A stretch of 64,000 bases of DNA from Schistosoma mansoni (lineage: Eukaryota > Platyhelminthes > Trematoda > Strigeidida > Schistosomatidae). The DNA is taken from the NCBI RefSeq assembly GCF_000237925.1, contig NW_017386077.1:1-64000 (forward strand). Reading direction: 5' to 3'. Shown one piece after another: positions 13,701-22,750 of the stretch. Below the pieces are notes generated by a model that worked only from the letters and a program-made list of their open reading frames with translations, did no database searches and had not been told where the DNA came from. Within the stretch, counting starts at the first letter, position 1, and each line of letters begins with the position of its first letter. A program made the position numbers and the translations under genes.

Positions 13701-16700
13701 CTACAGTGCTAACCGATCCTGTGATCTGCCTAGCCCAACCAGTTAAGTCCAAAACACCAAAAACAGCCTCAGTGGTATGAATCATTATTCACAAGCATAC
13801 TGGGTTTATATACTAAACAAACAGACCAAATTATCCCAAAAAATAGAAAAATAACATTTGTACAATAATTGGACAATGTGGCTGTAGATAGGGGGAAAGT
13901 AATCAATAATAATAGTTCAAAGGTCAAAATAAAGGTTATGATAGGAGGAACACGAATACGATTAGGTCAGTTATTTAACAACTATACAATAGGAAATAGG
14001 CATATTACATTGATCCATAAATAGACCTAAAAGTTACCATTCGTAATTCACTGGGGGATATAACAGATTGGTATATAAACTCAGTATGTTTGAAATATAA
14101 TGATTCATATCGCAGAGGCTGAGATAAGTGTTCTGGACTCAACCGGCTGGGCTAGGCAGAAGCAGGACCGATAAGTACTCTGGACTGTTCGTACGGTTTT
14201 CGTGTATCACTGGTCCGATCGACAATTCGCTGTTCTTTAATTGGCGGTCTTATCACGTCATACGTTAAAAGGGCATCCACTCGGCCACAAGTTATAACAC
14301 AAATATTCGTAATTAGGTAATAACATTTTATTTAAGTGAACATAAATTTGAAGGAATTCCGAAGTCAACTCACTATCTCTAGTAATTAAGCTGTATGATA
14401 AAAACGGTCAACTGAAGTCGTTTTACACTTAACTTTTACATATTTGTTAGACTTAGTGGAATATATCAACCAGATCTCTTAAATGATTAAAATTATTGTA
14501 AAGCATGTAGCTAATTAACACGACTTGGAAAATTAGATTTCTTTGGTAACTTTATTGTATTATTCCACTTGTTATACAATATTTGTAAAACCCCCAATAT
14601 CTGAAGTTCATTATCCCTAACAATGAAACCCGACACAACTTTTCTATCAGAAACTACTGTCATCTAGAGGGATTTACAGACAAATGTCCAGTAAATTAGC
14701 CTCTATATTGGTAGCCTAATATTAAAACACAAAAGTATTCGCTAAGTAGTAACTGATTTTTTTTACCAATTCAGAGTATGATTTTAATGACAGAAAAACT
14801 TTAAACAAGTAGTAACATAAATCATCACGACTTCAAAAAAGAGGTACAAAGGTGATAATGGAGTAACTATGTAAGATTATTTGGTGAATATTCAATACAT
14901 CGTAAACAGTTAGAAAGACCATGCACAGCTCAACAAATAAGAAAACTGTTCGAAGTTGGACCATTTCAATAATTCTATCATTAAAAATTAAAAGACCCAA
15001 ATTACCAGGATTATTTCTCCACATCTGCCACAAGTCTGTAAGACTAATAAGAGGATCATCGCTGTTTAACATACGTGATTTCTTGGCAGCATCGCCCGGA
15101 TTGAATTCTTTCCTCAGAAACTAAAATCAGTAGTAGTTTGAATTTAATGGATTTTAAAACGTGCATAGATTCAGACAGTAAAAACATGAAAAAACTTTAG
15201 CCAAATTAGGAAGCACACATCTGAAAGCTTAGTAAAAGAACTATGCAGCATGTATTCTACAGCAAAAGAGCTTAGACGAAGGATTACCCTTAGTCGTTGA
15301 CATTACACCTAATAATAACATGCACTGATCAACATTTAGTGAGACATCTGTACGCGTCATACAGGATTCTTGATGAAATGTCAGCCTACACCTCAAACAT
15401 ATTTGTACAACACGTGAATTATCCGCAGAACTGTATTGATGCAGGAGAGCAAGTGAATCGATTTACTATGCTGTGCACTAACCAGTACAAACTTTTTGGC
15501 AGGTTAATGCAACAGCTCGAAAACCCAGTTTTCAACAAAACAGAAAGAAATCAAAGACTAATATGTTGGGATGAACGAGAAACAAGTGAATACAAAACAT
15601 ACGTCCCACAATATCTTTACACATTTCCATCAGTGTATTCGAAATCAACTAACAGTACTATGAGTCTCTGATTAACGACTTATAACAATTTTGCTAGCTT
15701 CATAAAAGAAGCCTGCTCTTATCTAAATTGTCCTGATCGAAAGTTCAAATTTTTATAAGTTTTATTTTTATTACAGCAAGACACCAAAAATGAGTTACAA
15801 AAATAATCTAATTCATCAAATGTATGCTCATATGATTAGGTTTAAGTCTGACTTGTGTAACGACTAGAGGTGCTGCCCGATTTCCCAAGCTAAAGTGGAT
15901 GGATGTCAAAACCTGTAATCACCTGATGGTTTGAAACTGAATGCTTTAACCACCAAGCCACCCCTAGACAGTCGGTTACTTTAGCTTAGTTAAATAAAAC
16001 GGTAAAAATTGACGAGTTACAAATGATGTACTAGATAGACAAAATCTTGAAAGGGGCCTACATTAACTTTATTACGTACCTATTTATTCCAAGCCAGTAA
16101 AAATGAGGTCAAATTTGATAACTGGTATAAATAACGAAACACTCAACGCACAGATGATAAACATAAAATGATAAAAGGAGTCATAAATTACTAATGTTAC
16201 TTGGGATATTTACAAAAAAACTAAACCACCTCTCGAAACAACCCACCAAGATAGCCGGAAAGGAAACAGGACGAAACAGTTAATAGGCAATCGAATAAAA
16301 GGCACCGATCCATAAAAGTTTCTGAGTCTAGGGTTGCATCGTGAAACTAAGTCTCGGTCCCCTTTCAATATTTTTGGGATACTGTAAAGTAGCGTTTGAA
16401 CAGCTTAACTGGTATGATTGTGGGGGTCAGTCGGTTATAAGCAACCTAGCAGCTGCCACAAGTGCCCGTCGACCTCCGTTGCCACACCACATCAAAGCAG
16501 CACAAAATTACCAAGACGCATACCAAAGCGGTAATAATAGCATTATTGGTGAAAAATAGCGTAATAATCCAAGAACAAATTCACTAAATAAAAATATGAA
16601 GTAGTCTCTAAAGTCGGCATAGAGGTACAGACAAAAAGTGGGGGGCATCTGTGCCATTGACTAATTAGGAACCACGTTACCTAACGTTTCCAACAACTAT

Positions 16701-17907
16701 TCACAGCTATCACAAACGCCGACCGGGTAGTTTGCATCTACTGAAATGGATCATACCAACAGTTAATAACTTCATGAACTGATCCTATATCTAAACTTCA
16801 ACCTTATTCCTATACCAGCTGACATCGGACGTCAAGGTACGTTTTTTAAACTAGCTCGCCGGCTACTTGAGTGTTAGACAAATTTTAATTGATTGACAAT
16901 AATACTACTTGGTTGCCAAAACTAAGATAGGTGGAGAGGAGTTTGCACCTGAGATATAGTGGTTGGAAGTCAAACGCCTTGACTGCAAAGCCACTACTTC
17001 CCACTAACTACGATCATCCAGTTCGATCTGAGTAGTATTATTATGCTAAACAAAATTTGTGCCTTGGAGCCACGTCTATGACCTTGTACTCAGTGAATGA
17101 GTAGGACTAGCTTAAAAGAGGATATACTGAAAAACTAGCCTCAGAGACACAGAAGTATTCTCCCTTTTTCCTTGTAAACTTTCATTTGTAGATAATCGAA
17201 AATCGATTGACAGCCAAGTGCTCTCAAATATATGTCTATTTCAGATGCGAAACACATATTTATAAGTTATGAATAAACGGAAGAGTTCGTAGTTGCACAT
17301 TCCAATTAGGTGCAGTACTTCGATATGAAGATTAGTGTACCTAATGTAAGTGCAACCACTTTATAAATATAATCAAAACTACACAAGTACCACGGTTCGA
17401 AATACTTTAAGTCAGAGTAATAAAGAGGTGGTTTTTCCCAGTGAGGAACAAAAGTTTAGATACCAAAAGACACTAAATGCTCCAAAGAAGTTTTCAAACC
17501 CACAACCCCATTTAAATACATGTGAAGCCACTTACAAAAGCTCTGACTTCATTTTTTAAAATTCTCCAAACAGCAAAAAACAAGCAGCAACATGACTAGT
17601 GAACACGAAAACGCTTATTTCTGCTTATCCTTACGACTGCTTAGTCATAAATAAAATCTAAAATGTCACGTGAGCAGAGACTGGCGGTTTTCATTTCCTA
17701 AAGGCCTTTGTTATCGAATAACACGAAGTAAACACATTCTCAATTATCCTACCTTTTCAGTTTCGGAATGGTCGACTTCTCCATTTTTATCACCATCAAG
17801 ATTTCGATGTAAGTCCTCAATCGCTTCATACGATAATATTTTTGTGAAACAAGACAAGATCTCGTCAGTCGCACTGCATATATCACTACACACAGTCGGA
17901 GAAAACA
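1799..17907 (-). CDS. STIM: STIM-family ER calcium sensor (partial gene, five exons)
   Basis: STIM proteins sit in the ER membrane, sense luminal calcium with an EF-hand/SAM module and activate Orai channels at ER-plasma membrane contacts. Five minus-strand exons are read in gene order: 17753-17907, 15006-15120, 13037-13148, 11594-11709 and 1799-1982. Together they give about 227 residues in STIM order: a two-cysteine segment, EF-hand (loop DGDKNGEVDHSE with acidic or Asn ligands at 1, 3, 5, 9 and 12), SAM domain, a short luminal linker, one membrane helix and the start of coiled coil 1. Codon phases agree at the four junctions (0, 1, 2, 1), and GT/AG borders are present. The signal-peptide exon(s) to the right and the CC1/SOAR exons to the left are not seen. 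Introns are 2.6, 1.9, 1.3 and 9.6 kb and hold many transposons. Similarity to human STIM1 was judged by eye from remembered sequence. Confidence 0.88.
2229..3794 (+). mobile_element. RTE-clade LINE, 5' half (leader plus endonuclease), decayed
   Basis: This copy has the same leader as the element at 42906 (GTCGACCCTAAAAAT, GGTGTTTCC and related blocks) and continues into an apurinic-type endonuclease. Readable pieces are YRKLSNLLRKAK, a DFN motif, a stretch ending in HSLTW, and VRARICLSLTG. Several stops and frame changes interrupt it, and a deletion near 3740 joins the post-endonuclease region to sequence just before the RT. It ends where the minus-strand RTE-B tail begins. It lies in the 9.6-kb STIM intron. 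Confidence 0.8.
3795..5800 (-). mobile_element. RTE-B LINE copy (endonuclease, RT and 3' tail), decayed
   Basis: On the minus strand the order is endonuclease (about 5740-5299: FNVRTLMQIGQH, LSETCIQDSS, SSSGLAGVAINARAEVALI), RT palm (5087-4677: RVRQCCPISLFLFNLAI, and LEYAV in place of LEYADD), then the C-terminal region (4627-4370: ISADGGVSDEIDSRIVKARA) and its zinc-ribbon-like end. The 3' end carries the RTE-B tail: 'gtgtggcgcat', a stretch around 'ttttgtaccaatatttatg', and TAAATAAATAAA at 3800-3815. Many stops and frame shifts show it is dead. RTE elements provide their own endonuclease and RT for target-primed insertion. Confidence 0.85.
5972..6396 (-). mobile_element. Non-autonomous RTE-B-tailed element (~510 bp family), copy 1, 3' truncated
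   Basis: This is the reverse complement of the element at 10240-10790 and 41143-41661 over about 420 bp, from the 5' end (ATGCCCCCAAATGCCC) to near 'ggtttgggcacc'. The shared 3' tail is absent. Its 5' end abuts plus-strand RTE RT sequence directly at 6396/6397. No protein of known type is encoded. Confidence 0.75.
6397..6610 (+). mobile_element. RTE LINE fragment (start of RT domain)
   Basis: The stretch from 'gatcttagctaaaatctgtg' through 'atctctgatcattccagttt' corresponds to the RT block read at 45015-45200 in the near-intact element (ILAKIWETD.IPSDW through KILASIII). It is short and interrupted. It is the same segment found at 54601-54760. Confidence 0.65.
6690..6835 (+). mobile_element. 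tRNA-derived SINE with decayed hammerhead
   Basis: A box A-like 'ggctcactggtctagaggtc' is followed by 'gtgtactgctgaggaactaaacactaggacaaaacagcc', matching the SINE at 61764. The hammerhead core is only partly kept: CTGAGGA and GGAC are present, but stem II is mispaired and GAAA has become AAAA. Probably an inactive old copy in the STIM intron. Confidence 0.6.
6840..7887. other. AT-rich intronic stretch, nothing recognised
   Basis: No protein similarity, RNA gene or clear repeat was seen here. It lies inside the 9.6-kb STIM intron. Confidence 0.4.
7888..8243 (-). mobile_element. RTE-A LINE, 5'-truncated 3' end
   Basis: The reverse complement matches 46300-46661 of the near-intact RTE-A: the last coding segment, then 'cttcatatct', 'atatcctcatatacaa', a block ending 'gtgcctggtcc', and finally CTGACTGACTG. 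About 355 bp remain. It is a typical 5'-truncated insertion. Confidence 0.85.
8898..9470 (-). mobile_element. RTE LINE with large internal deletion (leader fused to C-terminal coding end)
   Basis: On the minus strand, 9470-9010 is the RTE leader (same blocks as 2229-2690). It then passes at about 9000 into RSVLLYGSETWPVRLEDIRR, the conserved segment near the ORF C terminus (SVRSVLLYGCETWPLRVEDT at about 45990 in RTE-A). Endonuclease and RT are therefore deleted. It could be a non-autonomous derivative or a simple deletion after insertion. Confidence 0.75.
9471..10239. repeat. Degenerate repeat-rich stretch; possible SINE piece at 9640-9730
   Basis: The block 'ggccaaaactgaagtaggtg' through 'aaccgataagccacc' resembles 16915-17010. 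It looks like a decayed minus-strand tRNA-like SINE. Nothing else was recognised. Confidence 0.3.
10240..10790 (+). mobile_element. Non-autonomous RTE-B-tailed element (~510 bp family), copy 2, full length
   Basis: The element runs from 'atgccttggtacgcccgagg' through 'gaggacgaaaagcgaatg', 'ggacacggagggtccac' and 'aaaaccacctgcttcgg' to the RTE-B tail ('gtggcgcatatgtattttg', then 'tttgtaccaatatttgtg'), followed by an AT dinucleotide run at about 10744-10785. Only the tail of about 65 bp is shared with the RTE-B LINE. Short plus-strand open frames exist, but none is conserved among the copies, so I regard it as non-coding. Mobilisation by RTE-B is an inference from the tail. Confidence 0.75.
10744..10785. 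repeat. (TA)n microsatellite
   Basis: An uninterrupted AT dinucleotide run replaces the usual TAAA repeats at the 3' end of the non-autonomous element. Confidence 0.95.
11296..11329 (+). mobile_element. 34-bp ultra-truncated RTE-B tail insertion with 11-bp target duplication
   Basis: The insert starts ACCAATATGTATGTGTTT and ends with three TAAA-type units and AAG. It is flanked on both sides by AAGTCCCTCGT (11285-11295 and 11330-11340). It matches only the last bases of the RTE-B tail. Confidence 0.85.
11594..11709 (-). CDS. STIM: STIM exon: end of SAM domain
   Basis: Read from the CAG acceptor at 11710-11712, the exon gives LAMQNMSYLV, then HKKKLMLRALDIILFGPPR. This aligns with human STIM1 HRQKLQLKALDTVLFGPP, the last SAM helix. 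Phase is 2 in and 1 out, and the donor is GTTAGT. Confidence 0.87.
11754..11813 (-). mobile_element. 60-bp RTE-B tail insertion with 11-bp target duplication
   Basis: Read on the minus strand the insert is the RTE-B tail from 'gtggcgcatatgtatctggt' to 'gtgattaaataataataata'. ACATTCTATTA flanks it on both sides (11743-11753 and 11814-11824). It lies about 45 bp upstream of a STIM exon, within the preceding intron. Confidence 0.87.
12150..12435 (-). mobile_element. Sm-alpha-type SINE (tRNA-like head plus hammerhead)
   Basis: On the minus strand there is a leader around 'ttaggactgcaactg', then a tRNA-like part with box A TGGCCGAGTGG (12330-12320) and box B GGTTCGAGTCC (12287-12277). Both fit the Pol III promoter consensus. 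The hammerhead follows, then 'ctagccactatccatctctg'. Schistosome Sm-alpha SINEs are known to have this architecture. The copy sits in a STIM intron in the same orientation as the gene. Confidence 0.85.
12195..12250 (-). ncRNA. Hammerhead ribozyme (Sm-alpha type), core intact
   Basis: The core elements are all present on the minus strand: CTGACGA (12238-12232), a stem II hairpin GTCC/GGAC, GAAA (12217-12214), a very short stem III (ATGCGCGT) and the cleavage triplet GTC (12208-12206). ATCCAG and CTGGAT form stem I across the cut, which is expected between 12206 and 12205. Short stem III is a known property of this schistosome ribozyme. Activity is inferred. Confidence 0.85.
12441..13036. other. 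Intron of STIM, no feature recognised
   Basis: AT-rich, with chance open frames only. It lies between the SINE and the SAM exon. Confidence 0.4.
13037..13148 (-). CDS. STIM: STIM exon: SAM domain
   Basis: Read from a TTTAG acceptor, the exon gives (A)FNWTVRDTTQWLVNLVDLPQ, then YADLFRQHNLDGRSLPR. Human STIM1 has [20 protein letters not shown], then QYEETFRKLQLSGHAMPR. The N-W-T glycosylation sequon of STIM1 is kept. Phase is 1 in and 2 out, and the donor is GTAAAG. Confidence 0.92.
13301..14299 (+). mobile_element. Old solo LTR (fossil), interrupted by a younger solo LTR
   Basis: The outer LTR starts TGTTATACCC, ends GTTATAACA, and is flanked by CAAAT on both sides (13296-13300 and 14300-14304). 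Its two halves (13301-13586 and 14071-14299) give about 515 bp and match the younger LTR in the opposite orientation. A gypsy-type solo LTR is likely. No coding part remains, and it is clearly older than the copy inside it. Confidence 0.82.
13587..14065 (-). mobile_element. Younger solo LTR nested in an older LTR of the same family
   Basis: This 479-bp LTR has ends TGTTATGTC and GATATAACA, with the 5-bp target duplication GATTG at 13582-13586 and 14066-14070. It is the same length and family as the solo LTR at 55593-56071. It is a fossil with no internal region. Confidence 0.88.
14305..15005. other. STIM intron, nothing recognised
   Basis: AT-rich spacer between the nested LTRs and the next STIM exon. 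No repeat or gene was recognised. Confidence 0.4.
15006..15120 (-). CDS. STIM: STIM exon between EF-hand and SAM
   Basis: The exon encodes FLRKEFNPGDAAKKSRMLNS, then DDPLISLTDLWQMWRNNP. This matches human STIM1 [20 protein letters not shown], then EDKLISVEDLWKAWKSSE, in order and almost in length. Phase is 0 in and 1 out. The acceptor is TTTTAG and the donor GTAATT. Confidence 0.9.
15297..15671 (+). other. 124-codon open frame of unknown status inside a STIM intron
   Basis: It starts with ATG, has no recognised domain, and runs antisense to STIM. Content is rich in Asn, Tyr and Cys (for example NCIDAGEQVNRFTMLCTNQY). No polyadenylation site, paralogue or splice partner was seen. It could be chance or an old transposon ORF. 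Confidence 0.15.
15855..15970 (-). mobile_element. tRNA-like SINE fragment
   Basis: On the minus strand, 'ctaggggtggcttggtggtt' (box A-like) is followed by 'aaagcattcagtttcaaacc' (weak box B) and 'gattacaggttttgaca'. It looks like a decayed tRNA-derived SINE head. A related block may be at 16915-17010. Confidence 0.35.
16880..17015 (-). repeat. SINE-like fragment
   Basis: The block 'gttgccaaaactaagatagg' through 'gactgcaaagccactacttc' repeats, with changes, the block at 9640-9730. The family is unknown. Confidence 0.3.
17016..17752. other. STIM intron, nothing recognised
   Basis: No gene or repeat was identified in this AT-rich stretch. Confidence 0.4.
17753..17907 (-). CDS. STIM: STIM exon: luminal cysteines and EF-hand
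   Basis: After a TTTTAACAG acceptor the exon reads FSPTVCSDICSATDEILSCF, then LSYEAIEDLHRNLDGDKNGE and VDHSETEK. Human STIM1 has [20 protein letters not shown] followed by VDVEESDE. The EF loop keeps all calcium ligand positions. The exon begins with two bases that complete a codon from an upstream exon not found here, which presumably carries the signal peptide. Confidence 0.9.
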
Positions 17908-18699
17908 CTGTTAAAAATAATTATTGACTGAGGCTTACAACTGCAAGTACAAAATAAGATACCAAAAATATAACAAATCATGACTTGGGTGGCAACACCT
18001 TGCTGTTTTTGAATTATTTCTACAGATGCTGAAAGGTGGAAAATTACAGCTGAAGCAACCAATTCAAGTAGAGAGATAATTTTATGAGTAAATTAAGAAC
18101 GTTCACTATGTAACTGTATACAGCCCATGAAAATAAAACTGTAACGCCGACATTTAAAGTACGAACGGATGATAGATTATATAAATTGAATATAACAAAG
18201 GTATGCAATGAATGTTCATGCATTGTATTTACAAGCAGCAGTCGTCATTCTTCATTTTCAAAGGCAATTTTAACTGGAATCCTACTATAAGTTTGCAGCC
18301 ATTTTCATTGTATCTATCATCTTTTTGTTAATGTTCATCATTCTTATTATTTAAAAAGGACAGTGGTATTTTTCCTCACTGAATAAATTCCATTGTTTTG
18401 ATCGCTCACTATGTGCCAATACCATGGTTTTTACTCTAATTGAATTCAGTTCAGTTGAAGTGTTCGCTAAGAGAATCGCTTCTTTTCCAATGTGATTAAT
18501 CGTTGGTACTTTTGAGTACATTGTTTCTGTTGTATTTGTTAGCACCTTTTATTGCAGTTTTGCACTTTGCTGGTCATCGATTTCTTTTGTGTTTGTGTAT
18601 TATTGCACCAAGTTTCCTTTTGGAAACATCTGTTTGGTATCTAGGGAGCACAAGGTAAGCAATTGCCAACGCTCAGGCTATCGATACCCCTTTGAAAGT
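17908..18699. other. No gene recognised; STIM first exon not found here
   Basis: I searched the minus strand for a Met followed by a signal peptide that would splice to 17907 in the right phase and found none convincing. The first STIM exon may lie farther right. Confidence 0.35.
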
Positions 18700-20030
18700 G
18701 GGATGGAGTGCGACTGGTGTAATTGATAGTACGACGACGTTTGCACGAACCGCACTACTACGGCTTTCAGAAGGGTTGGAGACAACTTAATAATGTGGAT
18801 AAAAGACTTCCTAGTTAGGCACCGGCAAAGATTACGGGTGAACTTCAGGTTGTCTAGCTGGGAAACTGTGCTTAGCAGGGTGCCTCAGGGAACGGTTTTG
18901 GGGTCAACGCTATTCCTCCTGTGTTTAAATGACCTTCCTCGTCTGCTATCACCATCGACCTTGCTATGTGCTGACAATGTCAAGATATGTAGGGCGATGA
19001 AAGGTAATGATGATAGCTAAGAGTTTCAAAAAGACGTGAAAAAATTATCTGAATGTCTCAAACTTGGCAGTTACCGGTAAATACATCCAAAAGCATTATG
19101 GTGCATAATGATCAAGATACAGATATATATACGATGAAAAGCAGTGAGCTACCTGTTGTCCAGGCACGCAATGAATTATGAGTCATCGTTAACCAAGACT
19201 TTAAATCTACTGCACACTGCCGTGCAATATCCATCGAAGGTTTTAGAACTCATAGTCAATACGTAAACCATTTAGCCTTGTCGACGCTAAAACATTTTTG
19301 ACGTTGTGTACATTGTTCGTCCGTCTTAAAATTTAGTACCGCATACAAGCTACTAACCCGTGCCCAAGAAGAGGCATTTAGTTTTTGGAAAAGGTTCAGA
19401 AACCCACAACTAAGTTGGTTTCCGGAACAACGAATCTCACATAAGATGCTGGACTGAATAAACTAAACCTATTCATATTGTCACATCGAAAATCCAGAGG
19501 TAAATTGATCATATTCTTCAAATTATCTAGTGTCAATTTCGTCTCTGATAGACCCTCACTTTTCTTGTCTTTCGAAGCAGAGAATATACGAGGACACTCT
19601 AGAAAGTTCACAAGCACAGGACAAATTACTTACCAGCTAACTATCGACTTTACAATCGAATTACCAACGGATGAAATTCATTACTCCAAAAAGTAAATGC
19701 AGATCCATTTGTCTATTCCTTCAAAAGAAAATTGGGTCAAGTGAAAGACCATTAATGCAAGGACTAACATGTGCCACCTAAACTCCTGTCCTGGCAACTA
19801 CAGAATAGAATGCAGCATTTATTCTCCTCTTGGTTCGAAAGAACAACTGTGTATTTCTTAAGGCCAGACCACAGTCCATTGGCTACTTTCCCAGAATAAC
19901 TATTTCTTTCAAGAGCCCATTCTAGTACACATGTTTAATTTCTCACCACAGTATTGTGTACACGGTAAATTAGAAGTACGTAAAAGTAATGTCTTCCTGA
20001 TTCTGTCAATAGACAATGTGAAATTTAAGT
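18700..20030 (+). mobile_element. CR1-like LINE, RT fragment to 3' end, decayed
   Basis: The RT region (18793-19020) reads WIKDFLVRHRQRLRVNFRLS, then SWETVLSRVPQGTVLGSTLF and LCADNVKI (FADD decayed). Downstream, 19400-19740 keeps the C-terminal CR1 signature in mixed frames (RGHSRKFTSTGQITYQLTID region, ending FKRKLGQV). A non-coding 3' part follows to about 20030. It is 5' truncated with several stops and frame shifts. Confidence 0.75.
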
Positions 20031-21479
20031 GATTTATGATAGATACTTATCAAACAAAGAATATGATAGTCAGCAGCTAAATCCCGAGCGTCAACGATTA
20101 GTTAGTGTTGAATCATAACAACACTTAAAATTACCAGTGTAAAATAACAGTGTGAACGACAATCGCGATTATGACAAATATATAGGTTGCACCATTTGAT
20201 TTCAGTTGAATTATTGCTCCAGCAGATTACAATGGAACCATTAAATTACTGAGAGTCACTCGCATTCTGTTTTCACAAACTGTTACTCTTTGCCTTCGTT
20301 AGTGCAACAATCTAAATCAACAACGATGAAATTATGGACATCTGGGGCACGCAAGTGAGTATGCTTCAAGTTTCAAGGTTATTGACTGCATCGAGGTCAA
20401 GCAAAAACTGACGACTAACGCCACCACTACCCCCACTTCAGCAAACTGTATAGAACTTGACGGATGACACTCCGATATTACGACATACTTTTGCCAGGAA
20501 AAAATGGGTTGATGTATTAATTTTGTGTCAACACTAACTGTTCAAAGTGTTTCACTATAACAACAACAAAAAACTTATCATAAATGACAAAATTTTACAT
20601 GCCAGTTTACATGGAAAATCAAATTGACACAAACCCTATAGGTCTCACTTTAATAATTCGCTTAATTAAGTTGATACGTCGTCAAGCAGATTTGTCATAG
20701 AATCAGGGGATACATTTTCATACATTAACATACTAACGTTGGTGAGAGTGTAGAGGATTAATTCCTCTATATTTGACTCCAATAAATAAATAATATCCCG
20801 TTAACTGAATATTTAACGCAGGCTAAATCCAATAGAATTATGGGTTTACTCGAAATTATTGAAAAGCCCTATCATCAGTTACAGAGATAATTTATTGTTG
20901 GAGTTTTGTAAAATCGGCAAGCATACAGATGGCAAGCGCACGGGGAAAACAAGTGGGTGTGTATATCAATGAGTGTTAAAAATCCATATATACTTATGAG
21001 TGTTAATGGATTGTGAATAAATTATTGATTGTCTTTGCTTACAACCAATGAGGGAATAGATTGAAGATTGATGTGTAGACATGTTCTCAGTTAGACTCAC
21101 ACATAAATTTACAAAGTGGATTAAATGTCTAAATTACAGAGAACACACAAATAATACAATAGTTGAATGGGCTTGCTACGAGACCCTAATGTCCAATATA
21201 TGAGTTGAAGCGCCTTGTGGAGGTTGTGTTGCGACAAGCAATTGGTGTTCCAGAACGAATGCAAATGAAATCCAGAGCTATTCATAATGAGAAGTAATTC
21301 GGCAACTGCATAATCAATCAGTTGAAAACCTCAACCATGACTTGTTATTTTGCGCTTTTTGATAATGTTCCCAGATAAATATCGCAGATGTTGTTGATGG
21401 TACAAAGTGAATTCATATTTTCTAGATATATGTTTTGGCCTACACCCAGTGATCAATCAACTGTAAATACATTTAAGAC
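20031..21479. repeat. Diffuse LINE 3'-end debris, no gene
   Basis: The blocks 'atgccagtttacatgg' (about 20600) and 'gttgcgacaagcaattggtg' (about 21230) recur at 27170 and 27320, so this appears to be old LINE 3' sequence. Nothing coding was recognised. Confidence 0.3.
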
Positions 21480-21620
21480 CGACAGGAGGTCAGTAGTGGC
21501 CCAGAGAGCTCAGTGGTAAAGTCTATGACTGTAAAACTGGGTGAAACAAGATCGAATCCTTCAGAGAGAACCAGTTCCGTTAACATTACAAGCACATCAT
21601 ATTGACGAGTGCCAAGTATC
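21480..21620 (+). mobile_element. tRNA-like SINE head, decayed
   Basis: Here 'gagctcagtggtaaagtcta' (box A-like) and 'agatcgaatccttcag' (box B-like) are spaced as in a tRNA-derived Pol III promoter. No hammerhead follows. Confidence 0.4.
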
Positions 21621-21889
21621 TTTAAACCTGAGTTCATGTTTTCCTGCTGACTACCTTCAACCACCATCTTATTTCTAAACATGCATACTTCACCGGGAGA
21701 CAGAAAGCAAGCCAAATTTTGGCTCTCAATCAACAAAGGATTTTGCTAATGGAACTTATTTAAAAGCGCTGAAAATCAAGGATTGTGTGTATTCATAAAA
21801 CTTGGTAAGGAAAACAGTTTTTGGATACCAAATAGCTTTCTTTTTCGTCGGAATTATTATAACTCATTGTTATCATTACAACTCTCATA

Positions 21890-22750
21890 GAATCATAATA
21901 ATAATGTATTCTGAAAATAATAATATTTACAGAACTCACACCAGTTTACAGGCATGACCAGATTGATATGAAAAGCAACATTTAATGTAGAGAACAAACA
22001 TGAAATATAAGATAGTTTTATGTTTGCTGGTTTAGTAATTGATAAGTAGTTTATATATGGCATATTTCACGGCAAGCCAATGCAACACCAGGGAACTTTT
22101 AATTTTTTTCTCAAGTGGATAGCCTGATGATTAATAAACGTTGTTCTGTAAGGTTATTTCCAGTGCCAGAGCGAGTTATTGATAATTATCTACAACTAGA
22201 GAAAGTAAGATTAAAGTAGAGAGCACGGAACAACAAAACAATGATTGCCAAAATATGCCGGTCAGGTTACCACTGTTCATGTTAGATATTATTCAAACAT
22301 GTTGGAGTTGCTAGTGACAGTGTTAATGTAAAGTGGCAGCAAGTAAGTGGTTAAACATTTAAAGTTCCGATAATCTCACTTGTGGAGTAAGATACACTTA
22401 CAGGCGCTAGAGCATTTAATGCATTTTTAGAGGAGCAATAGGCATTAATCGAGCGAACAAACGATGGGAGAGAGTTTAACGTACGGATAGTTTGTGGTAG
22501 ATTATTCCAGAGTCTAGAAAACTTACAGGTAAAGTAATTCATGTAGAGAGAAGATATAGAATATGTTTGTTTCGCTAAAGACAAGGAGTTACGAATGTCG
22601 TGATGTGAAGCTTCAGCATATTGAATCGCCTGGTTGGATGTGAAGGATAGTTTGTTAAGTATTTTGAAAAAGAAGATAAGGTTAAGTTTGAGTCTCCTCT
22701 TCCATAAAGGGTCAAGCCCGAGTTTACTACACCTAGAATTATATGTCAAG
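21890..22750 (-). mobile_element. CR1-like LINE, 3' end
   Basis: A minus-strand open frame of 132 codons (22749-22351) carries the C-terminal CR1 signature: LGLDPLWKRRLKLNLIFFFK and SRLWNNLPQTIRTLNSLPSF. It aligns with LKLEPLWIRRIILNLIFLYR in the copy at 28348. A 3' UTR of about 450 bp ends in ATT repeats near 21895-21935. Confidence 0.8.
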
